From the NCBI RefSeq assembly GCF_001456115.1, contig NZ_CP013264.1:852001-916000 (forward strand): a stretch of DNA of 64,000 bases, in the 5' to 3' direction. Positions within the stretch are counted from its first letter, which is position 1, and each line of letters opens with the position of its first letter. Origin of the DNA: Sphingobium baderi. Lineage in GTDB: Bacteria > Pseudomonadota > Alphaproteobacteria > Sphingomonadales > Sphingomonadaceae. The notes beneath the pieces were generated by a model that was not told the origin of the DNA, searched no databases, and saw only the letters and a list, made by a program, of their open reading frames with translations. This document shows, piece after piece, positions 7,099 to 15,294 of the stretch. Made by a program: the position numbers and the translations under genes.

Positions 7099-7899
7099 TC
7101 AGGGACGCGGCGGCATATGGCCGGCATCGAGCCGACGATGGATGAGGGAGACGAGCGTCAGAAGATCTTCGGCGTCGGTCTTGGTCATAGGCCAATGGAT
7201 ACGCGCTTCATGGGCGGTCGGATTACGGAACATCCCGAACACCCCTTTGACCAGGTTGGCGAAACCGCCTTGCTCGCTGCGCTCGCTGGCCGTGCCGCGC
7301 GGATTGATCGCCAGCATCGGGGGATCGCCGCCCAGCACGCGGTCCACCAGCGTTCCCCCATCATCTGACAGGCCCGTCCTGACCCGCATCTTGTCGGCGA
7401 CGCTTTTCACCGCCTCCTGAACCGCGTGGAAATAATCGTCGGCTAGCAGCTCCGCGCGGCAGAAGCGCAGCACGTCCGGGTGAACGCCGCGCGTCTCCAA
7501 ATCGGTGCGCAATTCCTTCGCGCGGCGCTGCGCTTCCGGCAGGGTGGTCGCCTGTTCGACTGTTCCGATCTTTCCGGCTTCGCTAACCACGAGGCCGGCG
7601 AAGGCGAGGGCCTGGTTGAGACTGGCGCGCATGGGCTCGTAACGGTGCGGCTCGCGACTATAGCGGGCGGGGCTCATCGCATGGCGGATGAAGCCGAGGA
7701 TGCGGGTGCGGTCCTGCCGGGCGTTCTGGCTGGCGGCGAAGGCGTTGTAGATGCGGTGCCGCTTGGTCATCTCGCCCGGATCGGTCATCTGACAGGTCGC
7801 TATCAGCATCGCGATCTCGGTCCCCTTGAGCCCCGCTTCCGTGTCGCCGAGCGCGCCAGCGATGGCTTCGAGCTGATCCTGCGAAAATAGTTTCGTCAC
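7099..7899 (-). CDS. TIGR02391 (Ymh-type) HEPN-like protein
   Basis: A 266-residue protein whose C-terminal half (LADDYFHAVQEAVKSVADKMR ... FANLVKGVFGMFRNPTAHEARIHW ... DLLTLVSLIHRRLD) matches the TIGR02391/Ymh family. RNPTAH at residues 225-230 fits the R-x4-H motif of HEPN domains, so RNA binding or cleavage is possible. The family is common near phage and mobile-element genes, with unknown biochemical role. A GTG at 7899 was chosen, with a GGGGGAG stretch upstream; no good ATG exists. It stands alone on the minus strand. Confidence 0.65.
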   Translation of the reverse strand: MTKLFSQDQLEAIAGALGDTEAGLKGTEIAMLIATCQMTDPGEMTKRHRIYNAFAASQNARQDRTRILGFIRHAMSPARYSREPHRYEPMRASLNQALAFAGLVVSEAGKIGTVEQATTLPEAQRRAKELRTDLETRGVHPDVLRFCRAELLADDYFHAVQEAVKSVADKMRVRTGLSDDGGTLVDRVLGGDPPMLAINPRGTASERSEQGGFANLVKGVFGMFRNPTAHEARIHWPMTKTDAEDLLTLVSLIHRRLDAGHMPPRP

Positions 7900-8110
7900 C
7901 TGTCCTACTCCCCCGCGTGTCTCCACGGCCTCCCTTGGTCGAATCGGCAGCACCTTGGAACGTAGGATGAACATCGCGCAAGGCTGTTGGCGGAGTTGCC
8001 GACACAAACGTCAGCCATAGCAAATCCCATCTTTCCGAGCCGAACATCCCGGCGGCCTCTCCAATGGCTTGTCTGGCCGAGGCCGATCGCCTTCCCGCAA
8101 GGGCGTCGTT

Positions 8111-8190
8111 CGGCTTTTTTCCGCCGCCTTCGACTTTGCATCGCGAAGCAAAAAAGCCGCCCGTCGTCCAACCTCCTCTGCGTTCCGGCC
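8111..8190 (+). promoter_or_regulatory. Leader hairpin and repeated 20-mer before the DUF736 gene
   Basis: CGGCTTTTTT (8111-8120) and AAAAAAGCCG (8150-8159) form a 10-bp inverted repeat. It is followed by ACCTCCTCTGCGTTCCGGCC (8171-8190), 19/20 identical to the element at 4796-4815 in the ParB-like leader. The repetition suggests shared regulation of these element genes. Confidence 0.4.
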
Positions 8191-8278
8191 GCAAGCGGTG
8201 CGGGTCGATCGTGCCCCGGCCGACGCCGAGCCATCGAGGCCGCGATGGGCGCGGTCCGAGCAGACAGGAGATCACGAC

Positions 8279-8578
8279 ATGGCCACGATCGGCACGTTCA
8301 CCGCCAACAGCAAGGGCGAGTTCACCGGCGTCATCAAGACGCTTACCCTCAACACCAAGGCCAACTTCCGCCCGGTCGAGAAGGACGGCGAGAAGTCCCC
8401 CGACTTCCGCATCAGCGCCGCCAACATGGATATCGGGGCCGCCTGGAAAAAGACCAGCCGCGAAGGCCGCGACTATATCTCGGTCAAGCTGGACGATCCG
8501 AGCTTCCCGGCTCCCATCTATGCCACGCTGTCCGAAACCGAGATCGCTGGCGAATACGCCCTCATCTGGTCCCGCTAA
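8279..8578 (+). CDS. DUF736 family protein
   Basis: A 99-residue protein with the DUF736 pattern MATIGTF ... [47 protein letters not shown]736 genes are a hallmark of alphaproteobacterial ICEs and plasmids; their biochemical function is not established. The ATG is preceded by CAGGAG. A second, more divergent DUF736 gene is found at 16372. The long upstream region (from about 8000) carries the hairpin and repeat described separately. Confidence 0.9.
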   Translation: MATIGTFTANSKGEFTGVIKTLTLNTKANFRPVEKDGEKSPDFRISAANMDIGAAWKKTSREGRDYISVKLDDPSFPAPIYATLSETEIAGEYALIWSR

Positions 8579-8589
8579 CCGGCCGACGA

Positions 8590-8613
8590 CGCCCCGCTCA
8601 ACCGAGCGGGGCG
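8590..8613. terminator. Hairpin between convergent genes
   Basis: GCCCCGCTC and GAGCGGGGC flank a 4-base loop directly after the DUF736 stop. There is no strong T-run, so termination efficiency is uncertain. Confidence 0.5.
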
Positions 8614-8621
8614 CTCGGCCG

Positions 8622-9383
8622 TCAACTTGGGAAAGGAAGGGTCGCCAGATACTCCCGGCTCGTAGCGATCACGCCGGACACAAAGGTGAAGCTGGTCGAC
8701 AGAACTGACTCCAGCGACGCTTCCTCGATGTCCTCACCAGCGACCCGATAGTTTGTGACAATCTGAACCCCGACGTTCGGAAAGGGCTCAGCGGCTTCGC
8801 AGATCGCGTAGCTGTCGTTCGCGGCAAAATGATCCGCTGGCATCTCCACGATCCGGTGTTGCGGCGATCCAGGCGGGAACCATTGAACGGCGAGCGCTCC
8901 GGCGGTCCCGGTGGCCAACTCCCAATGTTTCGATTCCCGCGAAAGAATCCGGACCAGTTGGAGATAGTGGAGATAGGGACGGTGTGCCTCGCGTGCAGCG
9001 GTAAAGATGTTGATCCAGGGCTGGTCGAGATGAATCGCGACCTTCTTTTCGATGGCCTTGGCATAGTCATCGTCGTCGCGCTCGATCGGGAAATAAAGAT
9101 TTCTCGGATTGGGGAGACCAGCGGATTTGCGCGCCGCAGCCGTGACATGGTCGAGCGCGTGGACGAGATTGTTGGCGACATCGGCCAGGACCGGCTTGGC
9201 CCGACGCTGCGCGCGCCGGTTGATCCGTAACTCGGCGCGATGCTGGCCCTCGGGCGAAATTGAGCGTCCGATGTTCCATAGCAGGTCAGGACCGGCGCCG
9301 AGGAGGCCGTTAAGCTCGCGCTTGTGCGCTTGGGCGCGCTCGAACAGCAATTGCGCGTCATCGAGAAGATCGGTGGCCCCCAT
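8622..9383 (-). CDS. Hypothetical protein
   Basis: A 253-residue soluble protein without a family I recognise. The N-terminal helical, charged segment (DDAQLLFERAQAHKREL ... AELRINRRAQRRAKPVLADVANNLVHALDHV) suggests a coiled or helical bundle. NPRNLYFPI and the later HRIVEMPADHFAANDSYAI region look beta-rich. The arrangement recalls proteins with a helical N-terminus and a beta sandwich, but no catalytic motif stands out. It is a single minus-strand gene between DUF736 and the interrupted DUF932 gene, as is common for accessory genes in such elements. Confidence 0.55.
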   Translation of the reverse strand: MGATDLLDDAQLLFERAQAHKRELNGLLGAGPDLLWNIGRSISPEGQHRAELRINRRAQRRAKPVLADVANNLVHALDHVTAAARKSAGLPNPRNLYFPIERDDDDYAKAIEKKVAIHLDQPWINIFTAAREAHRPYLHYLQLVRILSRESKHWELATGTAGALAVQWFPPGSPQHRIVEMPADHFAANDSYAICEAAEPFPNVGVQIVTNYRVAGEDIEEASLESVLSTSFTFVSGVIATSREYLATLPFPS

Positions 9384-9657
9384 GGTTCGGCCTTAGCTCC
9401 CTGGGCGTCTTCGCGCCATCACAACCCGGATAGCCGACAAACTGGAATTGTGATGCGCCGCAGACGCGGCGGATGCTTGGGGCGCTGCCCCCGGCGCCCT
9501 TCGGAGCGGCTTCCGCCCAGCTTCCTCCACGCTTCGCGTTCCGTGCAGCCGGTTCCCCGCGAAGCCGCCCACTCCGGTTGCACCCCCGGTCTCGCCGACG
9601 GGCAGGGTTTCAGCGTGGCGCTCCGCTGCGCGAAAACCCAAGCCCAAGGAGGTCAAA

Positions 9658-9747
9658 ATGCACTATCAGCTTGCCACCCGGTTCGGTCGCAACGCCCATC
9701 AGATCAGCGGCCGGGAGCCGCTCGACAAGGTCGCGTCCGTCAATGTG
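9658..9747 (+). pseudogene. DUF932 gene, 5' fragment cut off by an insertion sequence
   Basis: A perfect start context (AAGGAGGTCAAAATG) opens MHYQLATRFGRNAHQISGREPL, the typical N-terminus of element-borne DUF932 proteins. After about 30 codons the frame runs into the end of the IS256-family element and stops at 9753. The remainder of the gene resumes at 11135. The 275-base GC-rich leader before it (9384-9657) resembles the leaders of the ParB-like and DUF736 genes and holds no gene. Confidence 0.75.
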
Positions 9748-9781
9748 GTGTAGAATTGGGTGTGGCCAGCGGACTGCATTT

Positions 9782-10993
9782 TCAGGCGGCCTTGGGTGTA
9801 ATCTGTAGCGGCTGTGCCTCCTCGATCATTGGTGTAGCAAGGGCGGCCATGCCCTCGATCTGCATGTAGCGGTGCTGGAGCTGGTATTCGTCATTCTGCT
9901 CCAGCAGGACGGCGCCGACGAGGCGGATGATGCTATCCTCGTTCGGGAAGATGCCGACGACATCGGCGCGGCGCTTCACTTCCTTGTTCAGGCGTTCCAG
10001 TGGATTGGTGGAATGTAATTTGACGCGGTGCTGCTCGGGGAAGGTCATGTAGGCCAGCACGTCGTGCTCGGCATCGTCCATGCAGGCGCCGAGCTTTGGC
10101 CAGCGGGTACGCAACTGGTCGGCGACCTGGCGCCAGACCTGTGTCGCGGCGGCATGGTCGGGCTGGAGGAAGACCTGGCGGATGGCAGCGGCGACGACGG
10201 TGTTCTGGCCCTTGGGCACGTAGGCCAGGGCATTGCGCATGAAGTGGACGCGGCACCGCTGCCAGGTGGCGCTGAGCACGCGAGTGATCGCTGCCTTGAG
10301 GCCCTCGTGGGCATCGGAGATGACCAGCTTCACGCCGGTCAGTCCGCGGCGTGCGAGGTCCTTGAGGAAGCTCGACCAGAATGGCTCGGCTTCGGAGGGT
10401 CCAATGTGAAGGCCAACGATTTCGCGCTTGCCCTCGGTGTTGACGGCAACGGCTATTATCGCGGCGACACTGACGATCCGCCCGCCCTCGCGCACCTTGA
10501 GGTAGGTAGCATCGAGCCAGAGGTAGGGCCAGTCGCCGGTGAGCGGCCGCTTAAGGAAGGCATGGACACGTTCGTCGATATCCTTGCACAGCTTGGACAC
10601 CGAGGATTTGGAGATGCCGGTCATGCCCATGGCCTGCACCAGCTCGTCGACACGCCGGGTGCTGACGCCGGCGATCCACGCCTCCTGGATCACCGCGACC
10701 AGCGCCTTCTCGACGGTCTTCCTGGGTTCCAGGAAGCCAGGGAAGTAGGCGCCGGTCCGTAGCTTGGGAATCCTCAGGTTGAGCGTGCCGAGCCGGGTAT
10801 CGAGGCTGCGGTCGCGGTAGCCGTTCCGCCAGGTCGTCCGGTCGCCGGAGCGCTCGTGTCGGCTAGCGCCGACCAGGCCATCGACGTCGGCCTCCATGAT
10901 GATCTGTAATACGCTCTCGGCGATCGTGTGCAGGAAATCTCCATCTCCAGTCTTCGCCATCAGCTCGGCAAGCGGTAGTCTGTCGTCGGTCAT
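9782..10993 (-). CDS. IS256-family (Mutator-like) transposase
   Basis: A 403-residue DDE transposase. Landmarks are WRNGYRDR and LNLRIPKLRTGAYFPGFLEPR near the N-terminus, WLDATYLKVREGG with the first Asp, VISDAHEGLKAAI with the second Asp, and C-terminal STNPLERLNKEVKRRADVVGIFPN with the catalytic Glu. The length is normal and the frame is intact, so the element may still be active. The ATG at 10993 is preferred over a TTG nine bases upstream because AGGAG is then at a spacing of nine. Confidence 0.92.
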   Translation of the reverse strand: MTDDRLPLAELMAKTGDGDFLHTIAESVLQIIMEADVDGLVGASRHERSGDRTTWRNGYRDRSLDTRLGTLNLRIPKLRTGAYFPGFLEPRKTVEKALVAVIQEAWIAGVSTRRVDELVQAMGMTGISKSSVSKLCKDIDERVHAFLKRPLTGDWPYLWLDATYLKVREGGRIVSVAAIIAVAVNTEGKREIVGLHIGPSEAEPFWSSFLKDLARRGLTGVKLVISDAHEGLKAAITRVLSATWQRCRVHFMRNALAYVPKGQNTVVAAAIRQVFLQPDHAAATQVWRQVADQLRTRWPKLGACMDDAEHDVLAYMTFPEQHRVKLHSTNPLERLNKEVKRRADVVGIFPNEDSIIRLVGAVLLEQNDEYQLQHRYMQIEGMAALATPMIEEAQPLQITPKAA

Positions 10994-11071
10994 CGGGATC
11001 AACTCCTCGGTGGGCGTGTGAAGTGTGGTAACTCCACCTTACCGATGAGCCCGGTGGCCACCGAGATCGAA

Positions 11072-11107
11072 ATCGCATGGGGTGGGGCATGCCCCACCCC
11101 ATGCGAT
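11072..11107. repeat. Perfect 36-bp palindrome inside the IS256-family end
   Basis: The two halves are exact reverse complements with no loop (core GGTGGGGCATGCCCCACC). It lies upstream of the transposase start. It may act as a terminator or translation shield against transcription entering from flanking DNA, as seen in other insertion sequences; that role is inference. Confidence 0.7.
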
Positions 11108-11134
11108 CATCTCAATCTACACCAGAAATTACAC

Positions 11135-11933
11135 CACGAGCGCGGACGCTAACCTCGACAACGAGGCGCTCTATCGGCACGTCCCGTCCATCTTCGCCCG
11201 CGAGCCGCACGGCAGTCGTTCGGATCGCTATGTCTATGTCCCGACCATCGACATCGTGGAGGGACTACGCCGTGAGGGATGGTTCCCGTTCTTCGCCGTC
11301 CAATCGGTGCCGCGTGACGGCTCGCGCCACGGCCACGCAAAGCACATGCTGCGCCTGCGCCGGGACGAAGGCATCGGCAAGCCCGAAGCCGCCGAAGTCA
11401 TTATCGTCAACAGCCATGACGGGACCAGCGCCTATCAGATGTTCGCCGGGATGCTGCGTTTCGTTTGCACCAACAGCATGATCGCGGGTGAGCGGTTCGA
11501 AGAAGTCCGGGTGCCGCACAAGGGCAATATCGAGCACGACATTATCGAGGGCGTTTATACCGTCGCGGAAGACTTCCCCCGCCTGATCGACGCCAGCGAG
11601 ACGATGAAGGAGGTCCGGCTTTCCGAAGACGAGCGGCGCTTGCTCGGAGAGGTGAGTTTGGTCGCTCGCTATGGGGAAGACGAAAGCCCGCTGCGGCCCG
11701 AACAGATCATCGAACCGCGCAGGCGTGAGGATGTTGGCGATAGCCTGTGGAGCACGTTCAACGTCATTCAGGAGAATGTGGTGCGGGGCGGCTTACAGGG
11801 CCGCAAGCGTAACGCCGAGGGCCGTATCCGCCGGGCGCAGACGCGCGCAATCAACGGCATCGACCAGAACGTGACGCTCAACCGTGCGCTCTGGACGCTG
11901 GCCGAGGGGATGCAGCGCTTGAAAGCGGGATGA
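11135..11933 (+). pseudogene. DUF932 gene, 3' portion
   Basis: The remainder of the interrupted gene, open from the IS end with ALYRHVPSIFA, RYVYVPTIDIVEGLRREGWFPFFAVQS, KHMLRLRR, EVIIVNSHDGTSAYQMFAGMLRFVCTNSMI and a basic C-terminus, all typical of the DUF932 phage/plasmid-related domain. An ATG at 11082 within the IS is in frame and could give a chimeric protein lacking the native 30-residue N-terminus. Function of the family is unknown; it is a conserved early gene of such elements. Confidence 0.75.
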
Positions 11934-12103
11934 CCGTGACCGCCGCAGGGCTGGGCTTTCGGTCCTGCGGCGAACCTCCCCATTACCGCATAACCATCGA
12001 CCCATCGACGGCCGCGCGTCCCGATGGTCCGCGCGGCCGTAAACGAAGCGGGCTCGCCGGGCGGATGCCCGGCTCGCGATTTAGATGTTTCCAATATTCA
12101 AAG

Positions 12104-12120
12104 ACGACTATAATAGTCGT
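12104..12120. promoter_or_regulatory. Candidate operator for the small XRE regulator
   Basis: ACGACTAT-A-ATAGTCGT is a perfect 17-base palindrome overlapping a TATAAT (12109-12114). A second palindrome, GTGATC-N6-GATCAC (12152-12169), spans the start codon at 12162. Both fit autoregulation by the XRE protein encoded just downstream. Confidence 0.5.
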
Positions 12121-12161
12121 TTTCATGGCGTATAGCACTCGGCTCGTGAACGTGATCGTAC

Positions 12162-12413
12162 ATGATCACTTCCCGCCAGGTGCGGGCCGCTCGTGCGCTT
12201 CTCGGTTGGACACAGGAGATGCTTGCGGACAAGGCCCTTGTTGCTCTGACGGCACTCAAGCGTCTGGAGTCCGAGAACAAGCTGCCTGTGCGAGAGGATA
12301 CACGCCATCAGGTGGCAAAGGCGCTGGAAAGTGCAGGGATCGTCTTTCTCGATTCGGACCGTGGCGAGGGTGTGATGGTGGTCCGCGGCGCGGCGAGCAA
12401 ACCGTCAAAGTAA
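12162..12413 (+). CDS. Small XRE-family transcriptional regulator
   Basis: An 83-residue protein consisting almost entirely of a helix-turn-helix (VRAARALLGWTQEMLADKALVALTALKRLESENKLP), ending with the AGIVFLDSDRGEGVMV element that is typical of this short phage-repressor-like family. It probably controls its own promoter and the adjacent element genes through the palindromes at 12104-12120 and 12152-12169. The next gene starts about 135 bases downstream. Confidence 0.85.
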   Translation: MITSRQVRAARALLGWTQEMLADKALVALTALKRLESENKLPVREDTRHQVAKALESAGIVFLDSDRGEGVMVVRGAASKPSK

Positions 12414-12548
12414 GATGCGCCGTCGCACGGGTTATCCCTGAAGCATCAACGGTCCATAGCGTGAGCGGTCTAATTACTTCGCTCCATTATGGTGTATATT
12501 CTGTGAAGCAGCGTCTGCGGGGGCGGGCGCTGAAATCGGAGCTTGGCG

Positions 12549-12812
12549 ATGGCGATAGCCTCTTTCGAGGATCACGCTCCCGATGCGCCGCATGTCACCG
12601 ACTATGACGAGCGCCACCATCAGACCTATTGGCGGCTGCTCGATGCGGCTGCGGAAAAGGCGGACTGGTGCGAGGTCGTTCGGATCATCTTCGGTATCGA
12701 TCCCGCCGCCGAGCCCGAGCGCGCGCGCCTGATCTATGACTCTCATCTCGCCCGCGCGCGATGGATGACCGAGACAGGTTATCGCCACTATCTGAAACCG
12801 CCGCGTCTGTAG
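12549..12812 (+). CDS. Conserved small element protein
   Basis: An 87-residue protein with the pattern YDERHHQTYWRLLDAAAEKADWCEVVRIIFGIDPAAEPERARLIYDSHLARARWM. This is recurrent upstream of DUF2285 genes and replication initiators in alphaproteobacterial ICEs. It is helical, without known function; the placement suggests a small DNA-associated accessory factor. The ATG at 12549 has GGAG at a spacing of seven. Confidence 0.65.
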   Translation: MAIASFEDHAPDAPHVTDYDERHHQTYWRLLDAAAEKADWCEVVRIIFGIDPAAEPERARLIYDSHLARARWMTETGYRHYLKPPRL

Positions 12813-12959
12813 CTTTCTCGGCCGCATCCCTTTGATTAGCTTCCCATATGCTGACTTCGCGCCGCTATGGGGCGCGACGGCCGACAGGACTTCTCCCCTT
12901 CTCTCCAGCCGGGAAATTCTTGCGTGCGCTCGGCCGGATGTCGGGCTGGGAGCTACCGA

Positions 12960-13739
12960 ATGCCGTCTGCGAAGGACTGGCGCACGCCGGTGGACGAAAC
13001 CGGCGATGACGCGCTTCAATATCGCGACATTGCCATTGGCTATCTCAGCCGCAATTCTCGCTATCAGGCTGACTACGTCCGCGCACTGCGCCGTGTGAAG
13101 CGCCGCGAAATCACGGCCGACGAAGCCACGAGCGCCTTGGTACGCCGTTGGGGCATGAGCTTTCATGCCGCGCCGTCTTGGGCTTTCGACCCAAAACTTG
13201 CGATAGCGCGACCCGACCTCGCACCCGATGACATCGTCCTGGCCCGCGCACCGCCGGACCTCGCGTCAGCGCAACCCTTCGATGTCGCGGCGTTAGGCTC
13301 CGTTCGTGCGAAGATGACGTTTGAAGGCCGTCTTCATGTCATTCTAGCCGACGCTGATGGGGACGCACACGTCTGGGTACTCGATTCACCTGACCGGCCT
13401 CTCGCGGCGATGTTGCCGTTCGGTGCCAATCTCGCCATCGGCTTGGCTGCGGTCGAGCGTCTGCGTCGCCGCTTGCGCGGCCTTTCGGCAGGAGCTCCGC
13501 CGCTCAGGCCGCCGCCATCCCGCCGTCGGCATCTTCTGACCCTGCTTCGGGCACTGGATGGCCACCAGATAGGCGCGAGTCGTAGGGAATTGGCTGCCAC
13601 ACTAATCGATGCGGCCGTGCGCGCCTTCAGCGCAGCCGAATGGGTCGAAAGTCGCGAGCGCAAGCGGATTGGCCGATGGCTTGCCGAAGCCATCGAGCTA
13701 AGAGACGGCGGCTATACTCGCCTGCTTCGCGGCGATTAG
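12960..13739 (+). CDS. Regulator-like domain plus DUF2285 protein
   Basis: A 259-residue protein. The N-terminal 60 residues (KDWRTPVDETGDDALQYRDIAIGYLSRNSRYQADYVRALRRV) match the short transcriptional-regulator-like domain common in ICEs. The C-terminal part (RHLLTLLRALDGHQIGASRRELAATLID ... RIGRWLAEAIELRDGGYTRLL) is a DUF2285 domain, predicted to bind DNA. The two domains are often encoded together beside the AlpA-like and RepA genes, as here. GGGAG lies seven bases before the ATG. Confidence 0.75.
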   Translation: MPSAKDWRTPVDETGDDALQYRDIAIGYLSRNSRYQADYVRALRRVKRREITADEATSALVRRWGMSFHAAPSWAFDPKLAIARPDLAPDDIVLARAPPDLASAQPFDVAALGSVRAKMTFEGRLHVILADADGDAHVWVLDSPDRPLAAMLPFGANLAIGLAAVERLRRRLRGLSAGAPPLRPPPSRRRHLLTLLRALDGHQIGASRRELAATLIDAAVRAFSAAEWVESRERKRIGRWLAEAIELRDGGYTRLLRGD

Positions 13740-13859
13740 GGGGGACATTCCCAGACCCCCTCGATGCTGTCCCTTCTCCGCGGCGGGGCGAATTCGCCAC
13801 CATGCCCTCCTGTCCGCCGGTCCTGCTTTCCGGGGCCGGTCATCATCAGGAGGATCATC

Positions 13860-14126
13860 ATGGACCAGCCTGTGGCCGTTACGACGCCGCGCTATCTCAA
13901 AACTCCCGACGCCGCGATTCACCTGGGGTTGTCGGCACGCACGCTGGAAAAGCACCGCTGCTATGGCACTGGTCCGGTGTTCCGCAGGCTCGGCGGTCGC
14001 ATCGTTTATGCGATCGACGACCTTGAGGCCTGGGCGGCACTCGGCACCCGCCGCTCGACCTCTGATCCGGGCACCGGCGTCGTCCATCCGGCCAAGCGCC
14101 TGTCCACCGATTGCGTGCGTCGCTGA
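13860..14126 (+). CDS. AlpA/excisionase-like helix-turn-helix protein
   Basis: An 88-residue protein with a MerR-type winged helix (LKTPDAAIHLGLSARTLEKHRCYGTGPVFRRLGGRIVYAIDDLEAWA), as in AlpA and excisionase-like regulators. AGGAGG precedes the ATG. The stop lies 5 bases before the replication initiator start, so it likely forms an operon with it. It could regulate replication or excision; no integrase is visible in this window. Confidence 0.8.
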   Translation: MDQPVAVTTPRYLKTPDAAIHLGLSARTLEKHRCYGTGPVFRRLGGRIVYAIDDLEAWAALGTRRSTSDPGTGVVHPAKRLSTDCVRR

Positions 14127-14131
14127 CGATC

Positions 14132-15025
14132 ATGCGCCGCGCCAACCCTTTTTCCGGGACGCCCAGCGTCGAGCGAACGCAGCTTGAGCTGTTCCGCTCG
14201 GTCCCCGGCGATCTCGCGCCCCGTGATGCGCAAGACCTCATGGCTTGGCCGTTCTTCAGCCTCGCCAAAACCCGGCGAGCTGTCCCGATCGAGTTCCGCA
14301 TAGGCGCAACATGGATCTCCGTCGAGGCTGTCGCCGAGCATGGCATGGCGACTATTTGGGACGCCGACGTGCTGATCTGGGCGGCGAGTCAACTCATTGA
14401 GGCGCGTGACGCCGGGCGGCCAACCTCGCGCCTTATGGTGACGACGCCGCACGAGATATTGGCGTTCACGCAGCGCGGCACCGGTAAGGCGAGCTACGAG
14501 CGGCTGAAAGCCGCGCTCGACCGCCTGCAATCCACTACTGTCGCCACCTCGATCCGGCAGGAGCATCAGCGGCGGCGGCATCGCTTCTCGTGGATCAACG
14601 AGTGGCGCGAGTTGGCGGATGGCAACGGTCGCGCGCTCGGCATCGAACTGATCCTGCCTGACTGGTTCTACGCCGGCGTGCTGGACCGCGCGCTCGTGCT
14701 GACCATCGACCGCGCCTATTTCGAGCTGACCGGCGGTCTTGAACGCTGGCTCTACCGCATCGTGCGCAAACATGGCGGGCGGCAGCAAGGCGGCTGGAGC
14801 TTCGATGTTCCTCACTTGCACCTGAAGTCTGGCGTGCTTTCGCCGCTGCGCCGGTTCGCGTTCGAGTTGCGCACCATCGTCGCGCGCCAAGCGCTCCCCG
14901 GTTACGTCCTCTCGCTCGAACATGCGCTCGGTTGCGAGCGCCTGAGCTTCGCGCCTGTGCCGCCCGATCCGTTCGACGCCGCCATGCGCCGCGTCGGTCT
15001 CAAGCCTGTGGAGAACCGGCGATGA
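14132..15025 (+). CDS. Replication initiator protein RepA-like
   Basis: A 297-residue protein of the replication initiator protein A family found on alphaproteobacterial plasmids and ICEs: QLELFRSVPGDLAPRDAQDLMAWPFFSLAK, then SYERLKAALDRLQSTTVATSI, FSWINEW, and GGLERWLYRIVRKHGG with winged-helix character. It would bind an origin to start element replication. The ATG at 14132 was chosen over an upstream TTG that overlaps the previous gene. Three iteron-like repeats start 5 bases after its stop. Confidence 0.85.
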   Translation: MRRANPFSGTPSVERTQLELFRSVPGDLAPRDAQDLMAWPFFSLAKTRRAVPIEFRIGATWISVEAVAEHGMATIWDADVLIWAASQLIEARDAGRPTSRLMVTTPHEILAFTQRGTGKASYERLKAALDRLQSTTVATSIRQEHQRRRHRFSWINEWRELADGNGRALGIELILPDWFYAGVLDRALVLTIDRAYFELTGGLERWLYRIVRKHGGRQQGGWSFDVPHLHLKSGVLSPLRRFAFELRTIVARQALPGYVLSLEHALGCERLSFAPVPPDPFDAAMRRVGLKPVENRR

Positions 15026-15029
15026 GACT

Positions 15030-15095
15030 CGGACGATCGGGAACAGCCGGATTCGGACCATCGGGAACGCGAAACACGGACTATTGGGAACGCCA
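15030..15095. repeat. Iteron-like direct repeats downstream of repA (candidate origin)
   Basis: Three copies of CGGACnATyGGGAAC begin at 15030, 15054 and 15077, spaced 24 and 23 bases, about two helical turns apart. They directly follow the initiator gene, which fits initiator binding sites. The following stretch to 15294 is non-coding; it contains a modest AT-richer patch near 15140-15180 and nothing else recognised. Confidence 0.55.
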
Positions 15096-15294
15096 GAGCT
15101 TCGGAAAGCCGCAGAAATCCTCGCGGAATCGAGGCCCCTCTAACAGTGCTAATAGATTCGAATCCTTCGGATTCTTGCTAACGGCGCGCGCGGCTGTGGA
15201 CGGTCTGGCCCGTTCGGCGCGTCGCGGTTCGGTCGGCGGACCATCCGCTGGCTTCGTACCATCCTATCGCGACCCGTATCCCAGGAGACTCTCG

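Larger units (their letters stand above)
9748..11134 (-). mobile_element. IS256-family insertion sequence
   Basis: About 1.39 kb. The ends GTGTAGAATTGGGTGTGG (9748 inward) and the complement of the right end, GTGTAATTTCTGGTGTAG, form an imperfect terminal inverted repeat. No clean target duplication is visible at these borders, so the exact ends are uncertain by a few bases. It splits a DUF932 gene. A perfect 36-bp palindrome at 11072-11107 lies between the transposase start and the right end. Confidence 0.75.

Noticed and set aside
4952..7195. A 747-residue open frame opposite the ParB-like gene
   Set aside because: It is the mirror of a strongly recognisable protein, rich in Gly, Arg, His and Leu with no domain; a GC-rich antisense frame.
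9740..11142. An 8-9 bp target duplication for the IS256-family element
   Set aside because: The sequences next to the proposed ends do not match; I leave the duplication as not seen.
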